A stretch of DNA of 64,000 bases from Kitasatospora sp. NBC_01250 (GCF_036226465.1 NZ_CP108476.1:8184001-8248000); one strand, 5' to 3'. Positions 1 through 7,428 are shown, counted from the stretch's first letter. Translations and numbers: made by a program. The notes: generated from the letters alone by a model not told the origin.

Positions 1-86
1 AGCAGGTCCAGCATCGCGCGGCAAGGACACTGGGCCGCGTAGACGTCGTGGTGCGCGTGCTGCCCGGTCAGGCAGTTGGTGGCCAT
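1..86 (-). CDS. HxlR-family transcriptional regulator, 5' end only
   Basis: Only the first 28 codons are present; the gene runs off the left edge. The ATG at 86 follows a GAGGAG ribosome site. The N-terminus has a CPCR motif after a His-rich stretch (QHAHHD) and continues AMLDLL. This is how many HxlR (winged-helix) regulators begin, with an N-terminal Cys and the start of the first helix. HxlR proteins often sense electrophiles or oxidants through such a Cys and often control a neighbouring oxidoreductase, here possibly the SDR gene on the same strand upstream. A perfect inverted repeat just upstream (108-124) would suit autoregulation. The family call rests on a short N-terminus. Confidence 0.6.
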   Translation of the reverse strand, partial: MATNCLTGQHAHHDVYAAQCPCRAMLDL

Positions 87-107
87 GGAAAAGCTCCTCA
101 CCAGGGT

Positions 108-124
108 ACTTCCCAACGGGAAGT
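108..124. promoter_or_regulatory. Palindromic operator upstream of the HxlR gene
   Basis: ACTTCCC-AAC-GGGAAGT is a perfect inverted repeat with 7-bp arms and a 3-bp centre, 22 bp upstream of the HxlR start. Its size and position fit a dimeric winged-helix repressor acting on its own promoter. The binding protein is inferred from proximity only. Confidence 0.5.
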
Positions 125-276
125 TGATTCCGTTGATGGTAGCAACCGCTCCGGACGCACCGTCAATCCCAGGGCGACGGGGGCAGATGCGCGACCTTCC
201 CGTCTCCCTGGGCCATCTCGGCCGGTGCGTGCCGGGACCCCGCGCCGCGACCCCGAGCGCGGCGGCCGCTGCTCGG

Positions 277-1155
277 TCAGGTGGCCGTGAGCGGTGCGAG
301 GTGCCGGCTCAGGCGGTGGACGGCTTCGGCGAGGCGGGGATCGGTTGCGGCGCGGAAGGGCGGGACCGGGTGCGCCTGGGGTCCGATGACGACGCCGGTC
401 CAGCCTGTCAGCGAGTCGTCGGTCGCGGCGAAGATCGACGGCTTGGCCGCCACGGAGGCCGGGCCCGAGGTCGAGCGTTCGAACTTCCGCCGGACGAGCG
501 GCCAGAGCAGGCGCAGTCCGGGGGAGACGATCCTCGGGTCGCGCAGGGTGCCGTTGGTCATGTCGGTCGCGGCGCCGCCGGGGTCCGCGGCGAAGACCGA
601 GACGCCCGTGCCGTCGAGTCGGCCGGCCAAGGCCAGGGTGTAGGCGAGGTTGGCGAGCTTGGCGCGGCCGTACCAGTGGAAGCCGTAGTAGCCGCCGGGC
701 GGCTCGACGGCGTCGAAGCTCCGCTTGGCGAGCCCCACCGCGCCGGAGGTCACGTTCACGATCCGGCTCGGTGCTGCCGCCCGCAGTGAGGGCAGCAGCA
801 GTTCGGTCAGCAGGTACGGCGAGAGGTGGTTGACGGCGAAGCTCGCCTCGATCCCGTCGGCCGAGTCCTGCCGGTCCGCGAACATCGCCCCGACGTTGTT
901 GACCAGGACGCTCAGCGGGCCTTCGGCGAGGACCCGGTCGGCGAGGGCGCGGACCGCGTCGAGCGAGGCGAGGTCGGCGGCCGTGAACCGGGCGGGATGT
1001 GCCGGTGCCGTGGCATTGATCCGTTCGACCGCGCGGGCGCCGCGTTCGGCGTTGCGCCCGACCACGGTGACCGCGAGGCCGGCCGTGGCCAGTCCCAGGG
1101 CCGTCTCCCAGCCGATCCCGGCCGTCCCCGCCGTGACCAGCGCTGTCTGCTTCAT
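277..1155 (-). CDS. Short-chain dehydrogenase/reductase (SDR)
   Basis: A 292-aa NAD(P)-dependent oxidoreductase of the SDR superfamily. The N-terminal Rossmann motif reads TAGTAGIG (residues 8-15) and the NNVGA motif is near residue 85. The catalytic region has VTSGA followed by YGRAK (YxxxK) near residue 165. The length and the long insert before the Tyr fit the retinol-dehydrogenase/light-dependent-reductase-like group. The ATG at 1155 has a GGAGGGG ribosome site. The gene is divergent from a TetR gene, and two palindromes lie between them, so it is probably the target of that repressor. The substrate is unknown. It sits about 6.5 kb outside the biosynthetic genes and is probably not part of the cluster. 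Confidence 0.85.
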   Translation of the reverse strand: MKQTALVTAGTAGIGWETALGLATAGLAVTVVGRNAERGARAVERINATAPAHPARFTAADLASLDAVRALADRVLAEGPLSVLVNNVGAMFADRQDSADGIEASFAVNHLSPYLLTELLLPSLRAAAPSRIVNVTSGAVGLAKRSFDAVEPPGGYYGFHWYGRAKLANLAYTLALAGRLDGTGVSVFAADPGGAATDMTNGTLRDPRIVSPGLRLLWPLVRRKFERSTSGPASVAAKPSIFAATDDSLTGWTGVVIGPQAHPVPPFRAATDPRLAEAVHRLSRHLAPLTAT

Positions 1156-1177
1156 CGCACATCCCCTCCGGCATATA

Positions 1178-1232
1178 CGGATGAGTTATCCGCTTCGTGG
1201 ACGGGACCCTAGCAGATGCGGATGGGCTATCC
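1178..1232. promoter_or_regulatory. Twin operators between SDR and TetR genes
   Basis: Two related imperfect palindromes lie in the 92-bp divergent intergenic region: CGGATGAGTTATCCG (1178-1192) and GGATGGGCTATCC (1220-1232). They share the pattern GGATGrGyTATCC, as expected for paired binding sites of the adjacent TetR protein. The second overlaps the probable promoter of the TetR gene; TAGACT at 1236-1241 could be its -10, giving a nearly leaderless transcript. Confidence 0.65.
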
Positions 1233-1247
1233 AGTTAGACTGTTGCG

Positions 1248-1820
1248 ATGACGACCCCACCGCTGCGCAAGGACGCCGCCCGCAACCGGGAGCAGATCGT
1301 CGCCGTGGCCCGGGGGCTCGTGGACGAAGGTGTAGCGCTGCAGCTCAACGACGTCGCCCGCCGTGTCGGCCTGGGTGTCGGCACCGTCTACCGGCACTTC
1401 CCGACCGCCGAGGCGCTCCTGGAGACCGTTGCCGCCCGTAGCCTGGAGGCGCTCGTCGCCCATGGCGAGCAGGCGCTGGACAACGACGACCCTTGGCGCG
1501 CCCTCGCGGGCTTCCTGACCCGCACCATCGAGCTGCAGGTCACCGACGCCTCGCTGTCCACCGTCACCGCGGCGCCCACGGATGCGCTGGCATCCACCAC
1601 CGAACTGAAACGGACGCTGTGGTCGCTCGGTGGTCGGCTGCTCGACCGTGCCCGTGGCGCCGGGGTCGTGCGGGCCGACCTGGTCTCCGCCGATCTGGTC
1701 CCGCTGATGTGCGGAATCGCCTACGCCGCAACCGTCCACGGCGGTGTCGGCGCTGCCCGCACCGACACGGCCCGGCGCTATCTGACGGCGCTCCTGGAGG
1801 GTCTGCGCACACCCGCGTAG
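1248..1820 (+). CDS. TetR-family transcriptional repressor
   Basis: A 190-aa protein with an N-terminal TetR helix-turn-helix. The recognisable core is LQLNDVARRVGLGVGTVYRHFPTAEAL (given in part: VGTVYRHFP near residue 45), followed by a divergent ligand-binding C-terminal domain. It is divergently arranged with the SDR gene, and the shared intergenic palindromes at 1178-1192 and 1220-1232 suggest it represses both genes until a small-molecule ligand binds. The ligand cannot be read from the sequence. Confidence 0.88.
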   Translation: MTTPPLRKDAARNREQIVAVARGLVDEGVALQLNDVARRVGLGVGTVYRHFPTAEALLETVAARSLEALVAHGEQALDNDDPWRALAGFLTRTIELQVTDASLSTVTAAPTDALASTTELKRTLWSLGGRLLDRARGAGVVRADLVSADLVPLMCGIAYAATVHGGVGAARTDTARRYLTALLEGLRTPA

Positions 1821-1976
1821 CGGCGCGCCGGTTGTGCAGGGCCTGCGGCGGAGGTCCGGGAGGTCGGCACCGGGTCCGCGCGGCAGGCCGGGGGAGGGGG
1901 CAGGCGGGCTGAGCCGGGGCCGCCCCCATCGGGGGGCGCCGTCGCTCAGCCGCCTTCACACAGGGTGATGGAGAGG

Positions 1977-2378
1977 CTACTGGGCCGCCTTCTTCTCCTG
2001 CTGCTCCTGCTTCTCCTTGATCCGCACGGCTTCCTTGCGGACCTCCGCCTGGGTGGTGCGCTCGCGCTGCAGCCAGTCGGGGTTGGCGGTCTTCAGCTCG
2101 TCGATCTCGGCGGTCGTCAGCGCCTCGGTGACCCCGCCGCGGGCGAGGCCGGAGACGGAGATGCCGAGCTTGGCGGCGATCACCGGACGCGGGTGGGGGC
2201 CGTTGCGACGCAGGTCCACCAGCCAGGCCGGCGGCTCGGCCTGCAGCTTGTTGAGCTCCTCGCGGGAGACGACGCCCTCCTGGAACTCGGCGGGCGTGGC
2301 GGAAAGGTACACGCCGAGCTTCTTCGCCGCGGTGGCGGGCTTCATGGTCTGGGTCGTCTTCGGCTTGAGCGATGTCAT
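1977..2378 (-). CDS. DUF5997 family protein
   Basis: A 133-aa basic protein of unknown function. It has the N-terminal MKPATAAKKLGVYL segment, a central WLVDLRRNGPHPRPVIAAKLGIS segment (RNGPHPR near residue 60), and a Lys/Gln/Glu-rich C-terminal helix (KEKQEQQEKKAAQ). This matches the actinobacterial DUF5997 family. The ATG at 2378 is chosen; an in-frame GTG two codons upstream is possible. It is divergent from a LysR-type substrate-binding-domain protein, a conserved arrangement in streptomycetes. No biochemical role is claimed. Confidence 0.75.
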   Translation of the reverse strand: MTSLKPKTTQTMKPATAAKKLGVYLSATPAEFQEGVVSREELNKLQAEPPAWLVDLRRNGPHPRPVIAAKLGISVSGLARGGVTEALTTAEIDELKTANPDWLQRERTTQAEVRKEAVRIKEKQEQQEKKAAQ

Positions 2379-2435
2379 GGTCACCAGAATAAGCGAGATT
2401 CTCCTTGCTCCGGTCACGGACGGTAGCCTGGGCCC

Positions 2436-3245
2436 GTGACAGAGAACCAGGTGACCGACGGCTTCCGACTGGCGTACGTACCGGGAGTCACGCCCGGCAA
2501 GTGGATCCGGGTCTGGGAGGAGCGGCTGCCGCAGGTGCCGATCAGCCTGGTCCCGGTCGCTGCGCCCGAGGGCGGGCAGCTGCTCAAGGACGGTGCTGCC
2601 GATGCCGGACTGATCCGGCTGCCGGTGGACCGCACGGTGCTCAGCGCCATCCCGCTCTACACCGAGACCACGGTCGTCGTGCTGCCCAAGGAGCACCTGC
2701 TCACCGCCGCCGACGAGGTCCTGGTCGACGACCTGGCCGACGAGGTGATCTGGCACCCGCAGGACGAGACCATCGAGTGGCCGACCCGCCCCGGGCTGCC
2801 CGGCCTGGAGCGGCCCGCCAGCACGGCGGACGCCATCGAGGTGGTGGCGGCGGGCGTCGGCCTGCTGGTCCTCCCGCAGTCGCTGGCCCGGCTGCACCAC
2901 CGCCGCGACCTCACCTTCCGCCCGATGCCCGATGCGCCGCAGTCCCAGGTCGCGCTCTGCTGGCCGGAGGCGAGGACCACCGACCTGGTGGAGGAGTTCA
3001 TCGGCATCGTCCGCGGACGCACGGTGAACAGTTCGCGAGGCTCCGCCCAGACGGGGCAGTCGGACCGCAAGGGCGGCGCGGGGCGGGAGCCGGCCCGGAC
3101 CGGCCAGCAGGCCAAGTCGGCCAAGCGGACGGAGCAGCCGAAGAAGAAGCCCGCCGCCCCCGGGGCACGCGGCGCCCGCCCGCGCCCGGGCGGGTCCGGC
3201 TCGGGCGGCACGGCGAAGAAGGGCAAGCCGCGCCGCCGCTCCTGA
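2436..3245 (+). CDS. LysR-type substrate-binding-domain protein without DNA-binding domain
   Basis: A 269-aa protein whose first about 190 residues form a LysR substrate-binding fold (for example GVTPGKWIRVWEERLP, then DAIEVVAAGVGLLVLPQSLARL), with no N-terminal helix-turn-helix. The C-terminal about 75 residues are low-complexity and basic (Lys/Arg/Pro/Gly, ending GKPRRRS). That tail could bind nucleic acid or simply be disordered. The GTG at 2436 lies only a few bases after a TAGCCT -10-like hexamer, so the transcript may be leaderless. The divergent partner is the DUF5997 gene. Function is unknown. Confidence 0.75.
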   Translation: MTENQVTDGFRLAYVPGVTPGKWIRVWEERLPQVPISLVPVAAPEGGQLLKDGAADAGLIRLPVDRTVLSAIPLYTETTVVVLPKEHLLTAADEVLVDDLADEVIWHPQDETIEWPTRPGLPGLERPASTADAIEVVAAGVGLLVLPQSLARLHHRRDLTFRPMPDAPQSQVALCWPEARTTDLVEEFIGIVRGRTVNSSRGSAQTGQSDRKGGAGREPARTGQQAKSAKRTEQPKKKPAAPGARGARPRPGGSGSGGTAKKGKPRRRS

Positions 3246-3281
3246 GACCGCCGGGCGGCATGCGGCGGGGTCGCCGGCGGC

Positions 3282-3731
3282 TCAGCCGTAGATCGGCTGT
3301 GACCAGGCCCAAGGGGCTCCGACCCCGTCGTCGGCGACCCGTGCGATGCCCCACACGCCTTGGGAGCAGCTGATGTTGCTCTGGTAGCTGTAGAACCAGG
3401 CCGAGCCCGGGAAGATGTCGTTGGCGGGCGAGTCGCCTGGAATGCCGTACGTGACGCCGTTGCACTTGTCGTAGACGCCGGTGTAGATGCGCACGTCGGT
3501 GTCACCACCCGTCATGTGGACCCTGCTGTAGTACACGCCGGGGGCGACCTCGTCGACGCAGGGCTGCAGGCTCCAGCCGTACCAGGGGCCCTGGACGGGA
3601 CCGCACTGCTCGCTGCTGGTCGCGTTGGCCGTGCCGGCGGTGGTGAGGGTGGCGCCGCCGGCGATGGTCAGCGTGGCGGCGGCCGCGGCCATGGTGCGGC
3701 GGAGCCTGGGTGTCTTCAAGAGCTTGAGCAC
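3282..3731 (-). CDS. Small secreted protein
   Basis: A 149-aa protein with a classic Sec signal: positive n-region KLLKTPRLRR, hydrophobic Ala-rich core, and a TANA cleavage site near residue 37. The mature part has four Cys residues (EQC, QPC, DKC, ISC) and many Tyr and Trp, suggesting a compact disulfide-bonded extracellular protein. The GTG at 3731 is chosen because GGGGGA lies 7-8 nt upstream; the longer open frame would bury the signal peptide. No family is recognised. Confidence 0.7.
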   Translation of the reverse strand: MLKLLKTPRLRRTMAAAAATLTIAGGATLTTAGTANATSSEQCGPVQGPWYGWSLQPCVDEVAPGVYYSRVHMTGGDTDVRIYTGVYDKCNGVTYGIPGDSPANDIFPGSAWFYSYQSNISCSQGVWGIARVADDGVGAPWAWSQPIYG

Positions 3732-4090
3732 GGTGTCCCCCTGGGTCTCGTCCAGCCTCACGGGCTGGCAACGGTCATGCGCGGCCGGTGCGGCAACGCC
3801 CTTGCGGCATCCGGTCTCTGACGCGCCGGGGCGTTGCCGCGACGACCCTCGCACCGGGTACGGACGGTGGGCAACGGTCAGCCGGTTTCCCGGACGTTCC
3901 CGGACGTTCCCGGACGTTCCCGGACGGGCCGCGTCGGATTCCAAGCGGCCAGGGGCGGTGCGGATCAATCGAGATCGATCATTTACGGTCGGAATCGATT
4001 GCCAACCGACACCCATGTGTACGAGTTCGCCTGGCGCAGCCCCGTCGCCGGGGATGCCCGGCGCACCGGGTGCGGTGGCAGCGGCGGGCG
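3732..4090. other. Intergenic region with a short tandem repeat
   Basis: This 359-bp stretch separates the secreted-protein gene and a TetR gene, both on the minus strand. Its main feature is a direct repeat of CGGACGTTCC at 3891-3927 (three full copies and a partial fourth). The segment CGGAATCGATTGCC (near 3990) is less GC-rich. No convincing gene was found. Confidence 0.5.
3891..3927. repeat. 10-bp tandem repeat, about 3.7 copies
   Basis: CGGACGTTCC is repeated head to tail at 3891-3900, 3901-3910 and 3911-3920, then CGGACGG at 3921-3927. It is upstream of the secreted-protein gene (minus strand) and could be a regulatory array or replication slippage. Confidence 0.85.
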
Positions 4091-4720
4091 TTAGCCGGTT
4101 GTGCTCCGCGCGGGGCGCAGGCCGTCGCTGATGATCTGCGTGAGCCGGCCCGGGCGGGTGTCGGTTGCGCGGGCGCGTTCGGCTGCGACTGCGCCGGCGA
4201 CGAGGGCGTGCAGGTCGGCGACGTCGATGTCGGTCCGGACCGCGTCGGCGGACTGGGCGCGGGTCAGCAGCTCGCCGAGGGTGGCGCGCAGGTCGCCGGC
4301 CGCGTCGAGGGTGGCTCGCTGGAGGTCGACCCCGGCGCCGACGAGTGCGTCGGCCAGGTCCATCTTCGATCCCGCGTCGGCCACCACCACGGCCAGCTGG
4401 CCGAAGAACGCCTCGCCCGGGTCCGCGCCGGCGTCGATCCGCGCCAGCGCCTCGTGCCCGGCCTTCGTCAGGGCCTTGATGCGGTCGGTGACCACCGCCT
4501 CGAACAGCGCTTCCTTGGTGGGGAAGTGACGGTAGACCGTCCCCGCGCCGACCCCGGCGCGACGGGCGATCTCGTCGAGGGGGACCGCCAGGCCCTCGGC
4601 GGCGAAGACCTCGCGTGCGGCCTCCAGGACCCGGGCGCGGTTGCGGCGTGCGTCGGCACGCAGGGGCCGGCCTTCGCTCGCGGGCTGCGCCGCAGGGGGC
4701 CGTTCACTCATCGCGGGCAT
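4091..4720 (-). CDS. TetR-family transcriptional regulator
   Basis: A 209-aa repressor with an N-terminal helix-turn-helix (VPLDEIARRAGVGAGTVYRHFP, core GVGAGTVYRHFP near residue 55) and an alpha-helical ligand domain. The start at 4720 (MPAMSERP) is chosen for its GAGGAG site 5-6 nt upstream. It is divergent from a SnoaL-like gene, and palindromic AT-containing sequences lie between them. It probably represses that gene and itself. The ligand is unknown. Confidence 0.87.
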   Translation of the reverse strand: MPAMSERPPAAQPASEGRPLRADARRNRARVLEAAREVFAAEGLAVPLDEIARRAGVGAGTVYRHFPTKEALFEAVVTDRIKALTKAGHEALARIDAGADPGEAFFGQLAVVVADAGSKMDLADALVGAGVDLQRATLDAAGDLRATLGELLTRAQSADAVRTDIDVADLHALVAGAVAAERARATDTRPGRLTQIISDGLRPARSTTG

Positions 4721-4770
4721 GGAACTCCTCGGTACCGGGGGCGGGGGCGCTCGCCATGGACAACCGGGGC

Positions 4771-4817
4771 GGGCGTTCCGTATATTCGAAGCGGGGCGAG
4801 CGTTCCGATTGTATCGG
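4771..4817. promoter_or_regulatory. Operator-like repeats between TetR and SnoaL-like genes
   Basis: GCGTTCCG occurs twice (4773-4780 and within 4800-4807), 27 bp apart. The second runs into a perfect palindrome CCGAT-TGT-ATCGG (4805-4817). The first runs into TATATTCGAA. This is the only AT-richer segment between the divergent genes and probably holds both promoters and the TetR binding sites. Confidence 0.5.
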
Positions 4818-4884
4818 CGCCGGCCTCCTCCTCGTCGGCGCCGTGCCGCCGAGCCTGCCGTCACGCCGATCCGAAGGACTCCTG

Positions 4885-5331
4885 ATGCCCGCTCCCGTCT
4901 CCTCTCCCGGCACCCGCACCCCACGCGAGACCGTAGAACTGTTACTGCGCACCGTGGTCGAGGGCTCGCGGAGCGACCTCGCCGACCTCTACGCCCCGGA
5001 TGTCGTCATCGAGATGCCCTTCGTCCGGCCGGGCTTCCCGTCCCGGACCGAAGGCAACGGGGCGATGCGGGCACGGGCCGAGGCCGTCGAGGCGCTGTGG
5101 ACGTACGACTCCGTGGACGGCGTCACCCTGCACGAGACCGCCGACCCGGAGGTCGTCGTCGTTGAGTTCCGCGTCCACGGGCGGCTGACCGCGAACCGGG
5201 AGCCGTTCACGCTCGGCTACATCAACGTCGTCCGCGTGGTCGACGGACTCATCGTGTCCTCGCGCGACTACGGCAACCCGCTGGAGAGCGAGGTGCTGGC
5301 CGCCGCGCTTCCCACCCCGCTCGACAGCTGA
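4885..5331 (+). CDS. SnoaL-like / NTF2-fold protein
   Basis: A 148-aa single-domain protein. The pattern is a helix (TVELLLRTVVEG), then LADLYAPDVVIEMPF, followed by strands ending in a GYINVVRVVDGLIVSSRDYGNP motif. This is the layout of SnoaL-like/ketosteroid-isomerase-fold proteins. Members include isomerases, cyclases and ligand-binding proteins; the active-site residues here do not identify a reaction. The ATG has GAAGGA upstream. It is probably controlled by the divergent TetR repressor. Confidence 0.75.
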   Translation: MPAPVSSPGTRTPRETVELLLRTVVEGSRSDLADLYAPDVVIEMPFVRPGFPSRTEGNGAMRARAEAVEALWTYDSVDGVTLHETADPEVVVVEFRVHGRLTANREPFTLGYINVVRVVDGLIVSSRDYGNPLESEVLAAALPTPLDS

Positions 5332-5377
5332 CCGTCGGCGAGCTCCTGCGCGGGCCGGCTCGCCGGGCCGGGCGTAA

Positions 5378-5389
5378 ACAGTTCACTGT
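5378..5389. promoter_or_regulatory. Small palindrome upstream of the DUF5954 gene
   Basis: ACAGT-TC-ACTGT is a perfect 12-bp palindrome inside the AT-richer stretch GTAAACAGTTCACTGTA. Such sites are often TetR or MarR operators overlapping a promoter. It lies 109 bp before the DUF5954 start. The cognate protein is unknown. Confidence 0.4.
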
Positions 5390-5497
5390 AGGGCAGGGGC
5401 CGGGGGCGGCCCGGGTGCGGCGCGGCCGGGTCGCTCGATCGGGTCGCGGGTGGGGGTCCGGCTGCGCAGCGGAGCCGGGCGGGGGCATCCTGCCGGT

Positions 5498-6604
5498 ATG
5501 GCTGACCTTGGTGAGGATGTCCCCGGTTACCGGACGATCCGGATGACCGCGCTGGAGGCTCCGGTTGCGGTGCTGGCCGATGTGGAGGCCTGGCAGGCGA
5601 GGGACGCCTATCCCGACCTGGTGTCCGGTGGCGGGCCGGTCTTCGGGGTGGCCCGTGAGCTGGAGGCGGGTGGCTGGCGGCTGCACCGGTTCTTCTGCAA
5701 CGACACGCCCCAGGGCGCCCGCGAGAGCATGTCCGTGACGTTCCGGAAGCTCGCCCAGGCCGCGGAGCGGGAGGGGCGCACCGCCGACCACGAGGAGTGC
5801 ATGGCGGCGGCGGTCAGGCTCGACTGGGAGAAGATCGACGAGATGACCGTGCTCGGCACCCGCTACCGGGTGGTGCGCGCCGAGCGGTTCATCCGCACCG
5901 GCCCCGACGGCCCCGAGCCCCCGCGGCCCAGCGACCCGGACCCGGCCGGGCTCGGCGAGGGCAGCGAGGCGCCGGATCCCGGCGACGGGCTGGTGATCGA
6001 TCCGGTGACCCCCACCGGGATGTCCGAGGGGATTCTGAAGGCCGAACTCCTGGCGCTGGTCCGGGCCGAGGGCACCGTGCCGGCGGAGGTCCGGGACGAC
6101 TCGCGGGTGGCCGCCCGCACGCACCCCGGCGGGGTGCTGCTGCCCGCCACCTTCATGAGCGCCGAGCGGACCGCCGGGCGCTGGGCACCGTTCTCCGGCG
6201 CCGACTCGACCAGCCCGCAGGGTGCCCGGGAGGTGCTGGCGGTCCACCTGCGGGTGATGGCGCCGATCATGCACCGGCTCGGCCCCAAGGAGCGTGCCGC
6301 CTACACCCGGGCCGCCGACCGGTTCGAGGAGGAGCGGGCGTCGGACCTGAAGCTGGCGGGGCGCCACTGGCGGATCGTGCGGGTCGAACGCCTGGTCCGG
6401 TTCGGCCCGGACGGCCCGGAGATGTCGCGCCCCAGCGACCACGATCCCGAACTGCCCGTCCTGGAGCACGACCGCATCCTGCGCGAGGCGGGCGAGCTGC
6501 CCGACGAGGACGACGCGCCGATCGAGCTCGACGAGACGCAGGAGGAGATGCTGCGCGCTTTCCGGCACGAGCAGGAGCGCCGCCGGCAGCGCCGCAAGCG
6601 CTAG
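5498..6604 (+). CDS. DUF5954 family protein
   Basis: A 368-aa protein of unknown function with an internal duplication. Each half carries a segment like RYRVVRAERFIRTGPDGPEPPRPSDPDP (core FIRTGPDGPEPPRPSD near residue 138; LVRFGPDGPEMSRPSD near residue 308). The two copies of R-x-G/F-P-D-G-P-E...RPSD suggest two related domains. The C-terminus is charged (RRRQRRKR). The ATG at 5498 is preferred over an upstream in-frame start. The TAG stop lies within CTAG, the left end of a palindromic element (6601-6818). DUF5954 proteins are common in streptomycetes; no role is claimed. Confidence 0.7.
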   Translation: MADLGEDVPGYRTIRMTALEAPVAVLADVEAWQARDAYPDLVSGGGPVFGVARELEAGGWRLHRFFCNDTPQGARESMSVTFRKLAQAAEREGRTADHEECMAAAVRLDWEKIDEMTVLGTRYRVVRAERFIRTGPDGPEPPRPSDPDPAGLGEGSEAPDPGDGLVIDPVTPTGMSEGILKAELLALVRAEGTVPAEVRDDSRVAARTHPGGVLLPATFMSAERTAGRWAPFSGADSTSPQGAREVLAVHLRVMAPIMHRLGPKERAAYTRAADRFEEERASDLKLAGRHWRIVRVERLVRFGPDGPEMSRPSDHDPELPVLEHDRILREAGELPDEDDAPIELDETQEEMLRAFRHEQERRRQRRKR

Positions 6605-6818
6605 GCCGTGTCTCACAATTCGCGTCGGATCAGCGCGCGGCTCCCCCAGCCTTCGGCCGGGAGGTACCCCCACCACCCAGCCTGGCGGCTGGGTGGCGCC
6701 CGGCTGGGCGTGCCGGCGAAGCGTCCTCGTACTGGGTCGTACGTGGATGATTCGCCGGTGCGTCCAGGCGGGATGCCCGGCGTCGCGCGCCTGGCGGGAA
6801 TTGTGAGACACGGCCTAG
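6601..6818. mobile_element. MITE-like palindromic element, copy 1 (218 bp)
   Basis: The element is bounded by CTAG on both sides with near-perfect terminal inverted repeats: GGCCGTGTCTCACAATTC on the left, and its reverse complement before CTAG on the right. It has no open reading frame of note. Its 3' about 120 bp match copy 2 (7260-7428) almost exactly. It carries about 49 bp of extra internal sequence, including a self-complementary stretch (CACCCAGCC...GGCTGGGTG). CTAG flanks are typical of IS5-group target duplications, so this may be a non-autonomous derivative mobilised in trans. No transposase is visible in the window. Confidence 0.75.
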
Positions 6819-6963
6819 CGCTGCGTCGGGCGACCTCTGCGCGACGGGGCGAAGGCCGCGCTCCCGGGCGAAGGTTGCCCGATGCTGCAATGGTCCTGAT
6901 GCGGTGTCAGATCGGTGCTGTCAAGACCGGGTCCGGTTGTTCGGTCGGGGGCCTCGTCAGGTC

Positions 6964-6980
6964 GATGACGAACCGTCATC
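6964..6980. promoter_or_regulatory. 17-bp palindrome upstream of the leader-1 promoter
   Basis: GATGACG-AAC-CGTCATC has perfect 7-bp arms. It lies about 114 bp upstream of the -35 region of the probable PKS promoter, a reasonable position for an activator or repressor site. I did not find a copy upstream of the second PKS operon. Confidence 0.4.
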
Positions 6981-7093
6981 AGAGCTTCGCGAGCGGCGGG
7001 TTGCCGACGTGGTCGACGCGGTGATCTGTGCCTGTCAGGCACGCTCCGGGACAGTCCATGCCATCGTCGGCAGATGTCGCGGGCCCACAAATC

Positions 7094-7130
7094 TTTTCAT
7101 TGCGCCGCGCCGGTGACTCCCGTTAGGCTC
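7094..7130 (+). promoter_or_regulatory. Probable promoter of the 7731 PKS operon
   Basis: TTTTCATTGC (7094-7103) is followed by TAGGCTC (7124-7130). Read as TTGCGC-18 bp-TAGGCT this is a fair vegetative-type promoter. The same two blocks with exactly the same 30-nt offset occur at 37533-37569 upstream of the other PKS operon, which makes a shared promoter or activator site likely. The start of transcription would be near 7136, leaving an mRNA leader of about 600 nt. Confidence 0.6.
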
Positions 7131-7242
7131 CAAGAAGCCGACTACCTGGGCGATGTGAAGCGGTTCCGCATCGTGGGGATCCGGGGTTACGGCGCGATGT
7201 CGATGCGAGTGCTGGGCGGGCGAGCTTGCGAGGGGGATCGCT

Positions 7243-7263
7243 ATGAGGTTCTACACGTTCTAG
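7243..7263 (+). CDS. Leader mini-ORF 1 (MRFYTF)
   Basis: A six-codon ORF, ATG-AGG-TTC-TAC-ACG-TTC-TAG, with a strong AGGGGG ribosome site 8 nt upstream. A matching mini-ORF (MKFRTS) sits at the same distance from the same promoter upstream of the other PKS operon, so it is probably a genuine translated leader and not chance. The TAG stop overlaps the CTAG at the left end of palindromic element copy 2. Its role could be translation-coupled control (attenuation or stalling). Too short for family assignment. Confidence 0.45.
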   Translation: MRFYTF

Positions 7264-7428
7264 GCCGTGTCTCACAATTCGCGTCGGATCAGCGCGCGGC
7301 GTTGGGCGCCCGGCTGGGCGTGCCGGCGAAGCGTCCTCGTACTGGGTCGTACTTGGATGATTCGCCGGTGCGTCCAGGCGGGATGCCCGGCGTCGCGCGC
7401 CTGGCGGGAATTGTGAGACACGGCCTAG
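7260..7428. mobile_element. MITE-like palindromic element, copy 2 (169 bp)
   Basis: It has the same CTAG flanks and the same terminal inverted repeat (GGCCGTGTCTCACAATTC and its complement) as copy 1, but lacks the extra internal hairpin. The rest differs from copy 1 at only one or two positions, so one probably arose recently from the other or from a common source. It is inserted in the 5' leader of the first PKS operon, at the stop codon of mini-ORF 1. Confidence 0.78.

Larger units (their letters stand above)
6819..7242. other. Intergenic region holding the leader-1 promoter
   Basis: There is no convincing gene between the two palindromic elements. The stretch includes a perfect inverted repeat GATGACG-AAC-CGTCATC (6964-6980) and, further on, the promoter-like TTTTCATTGC...TAGGCTC (7094-7130), which recurs upstream of the second PKS operon. 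Confidence 0.55.
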
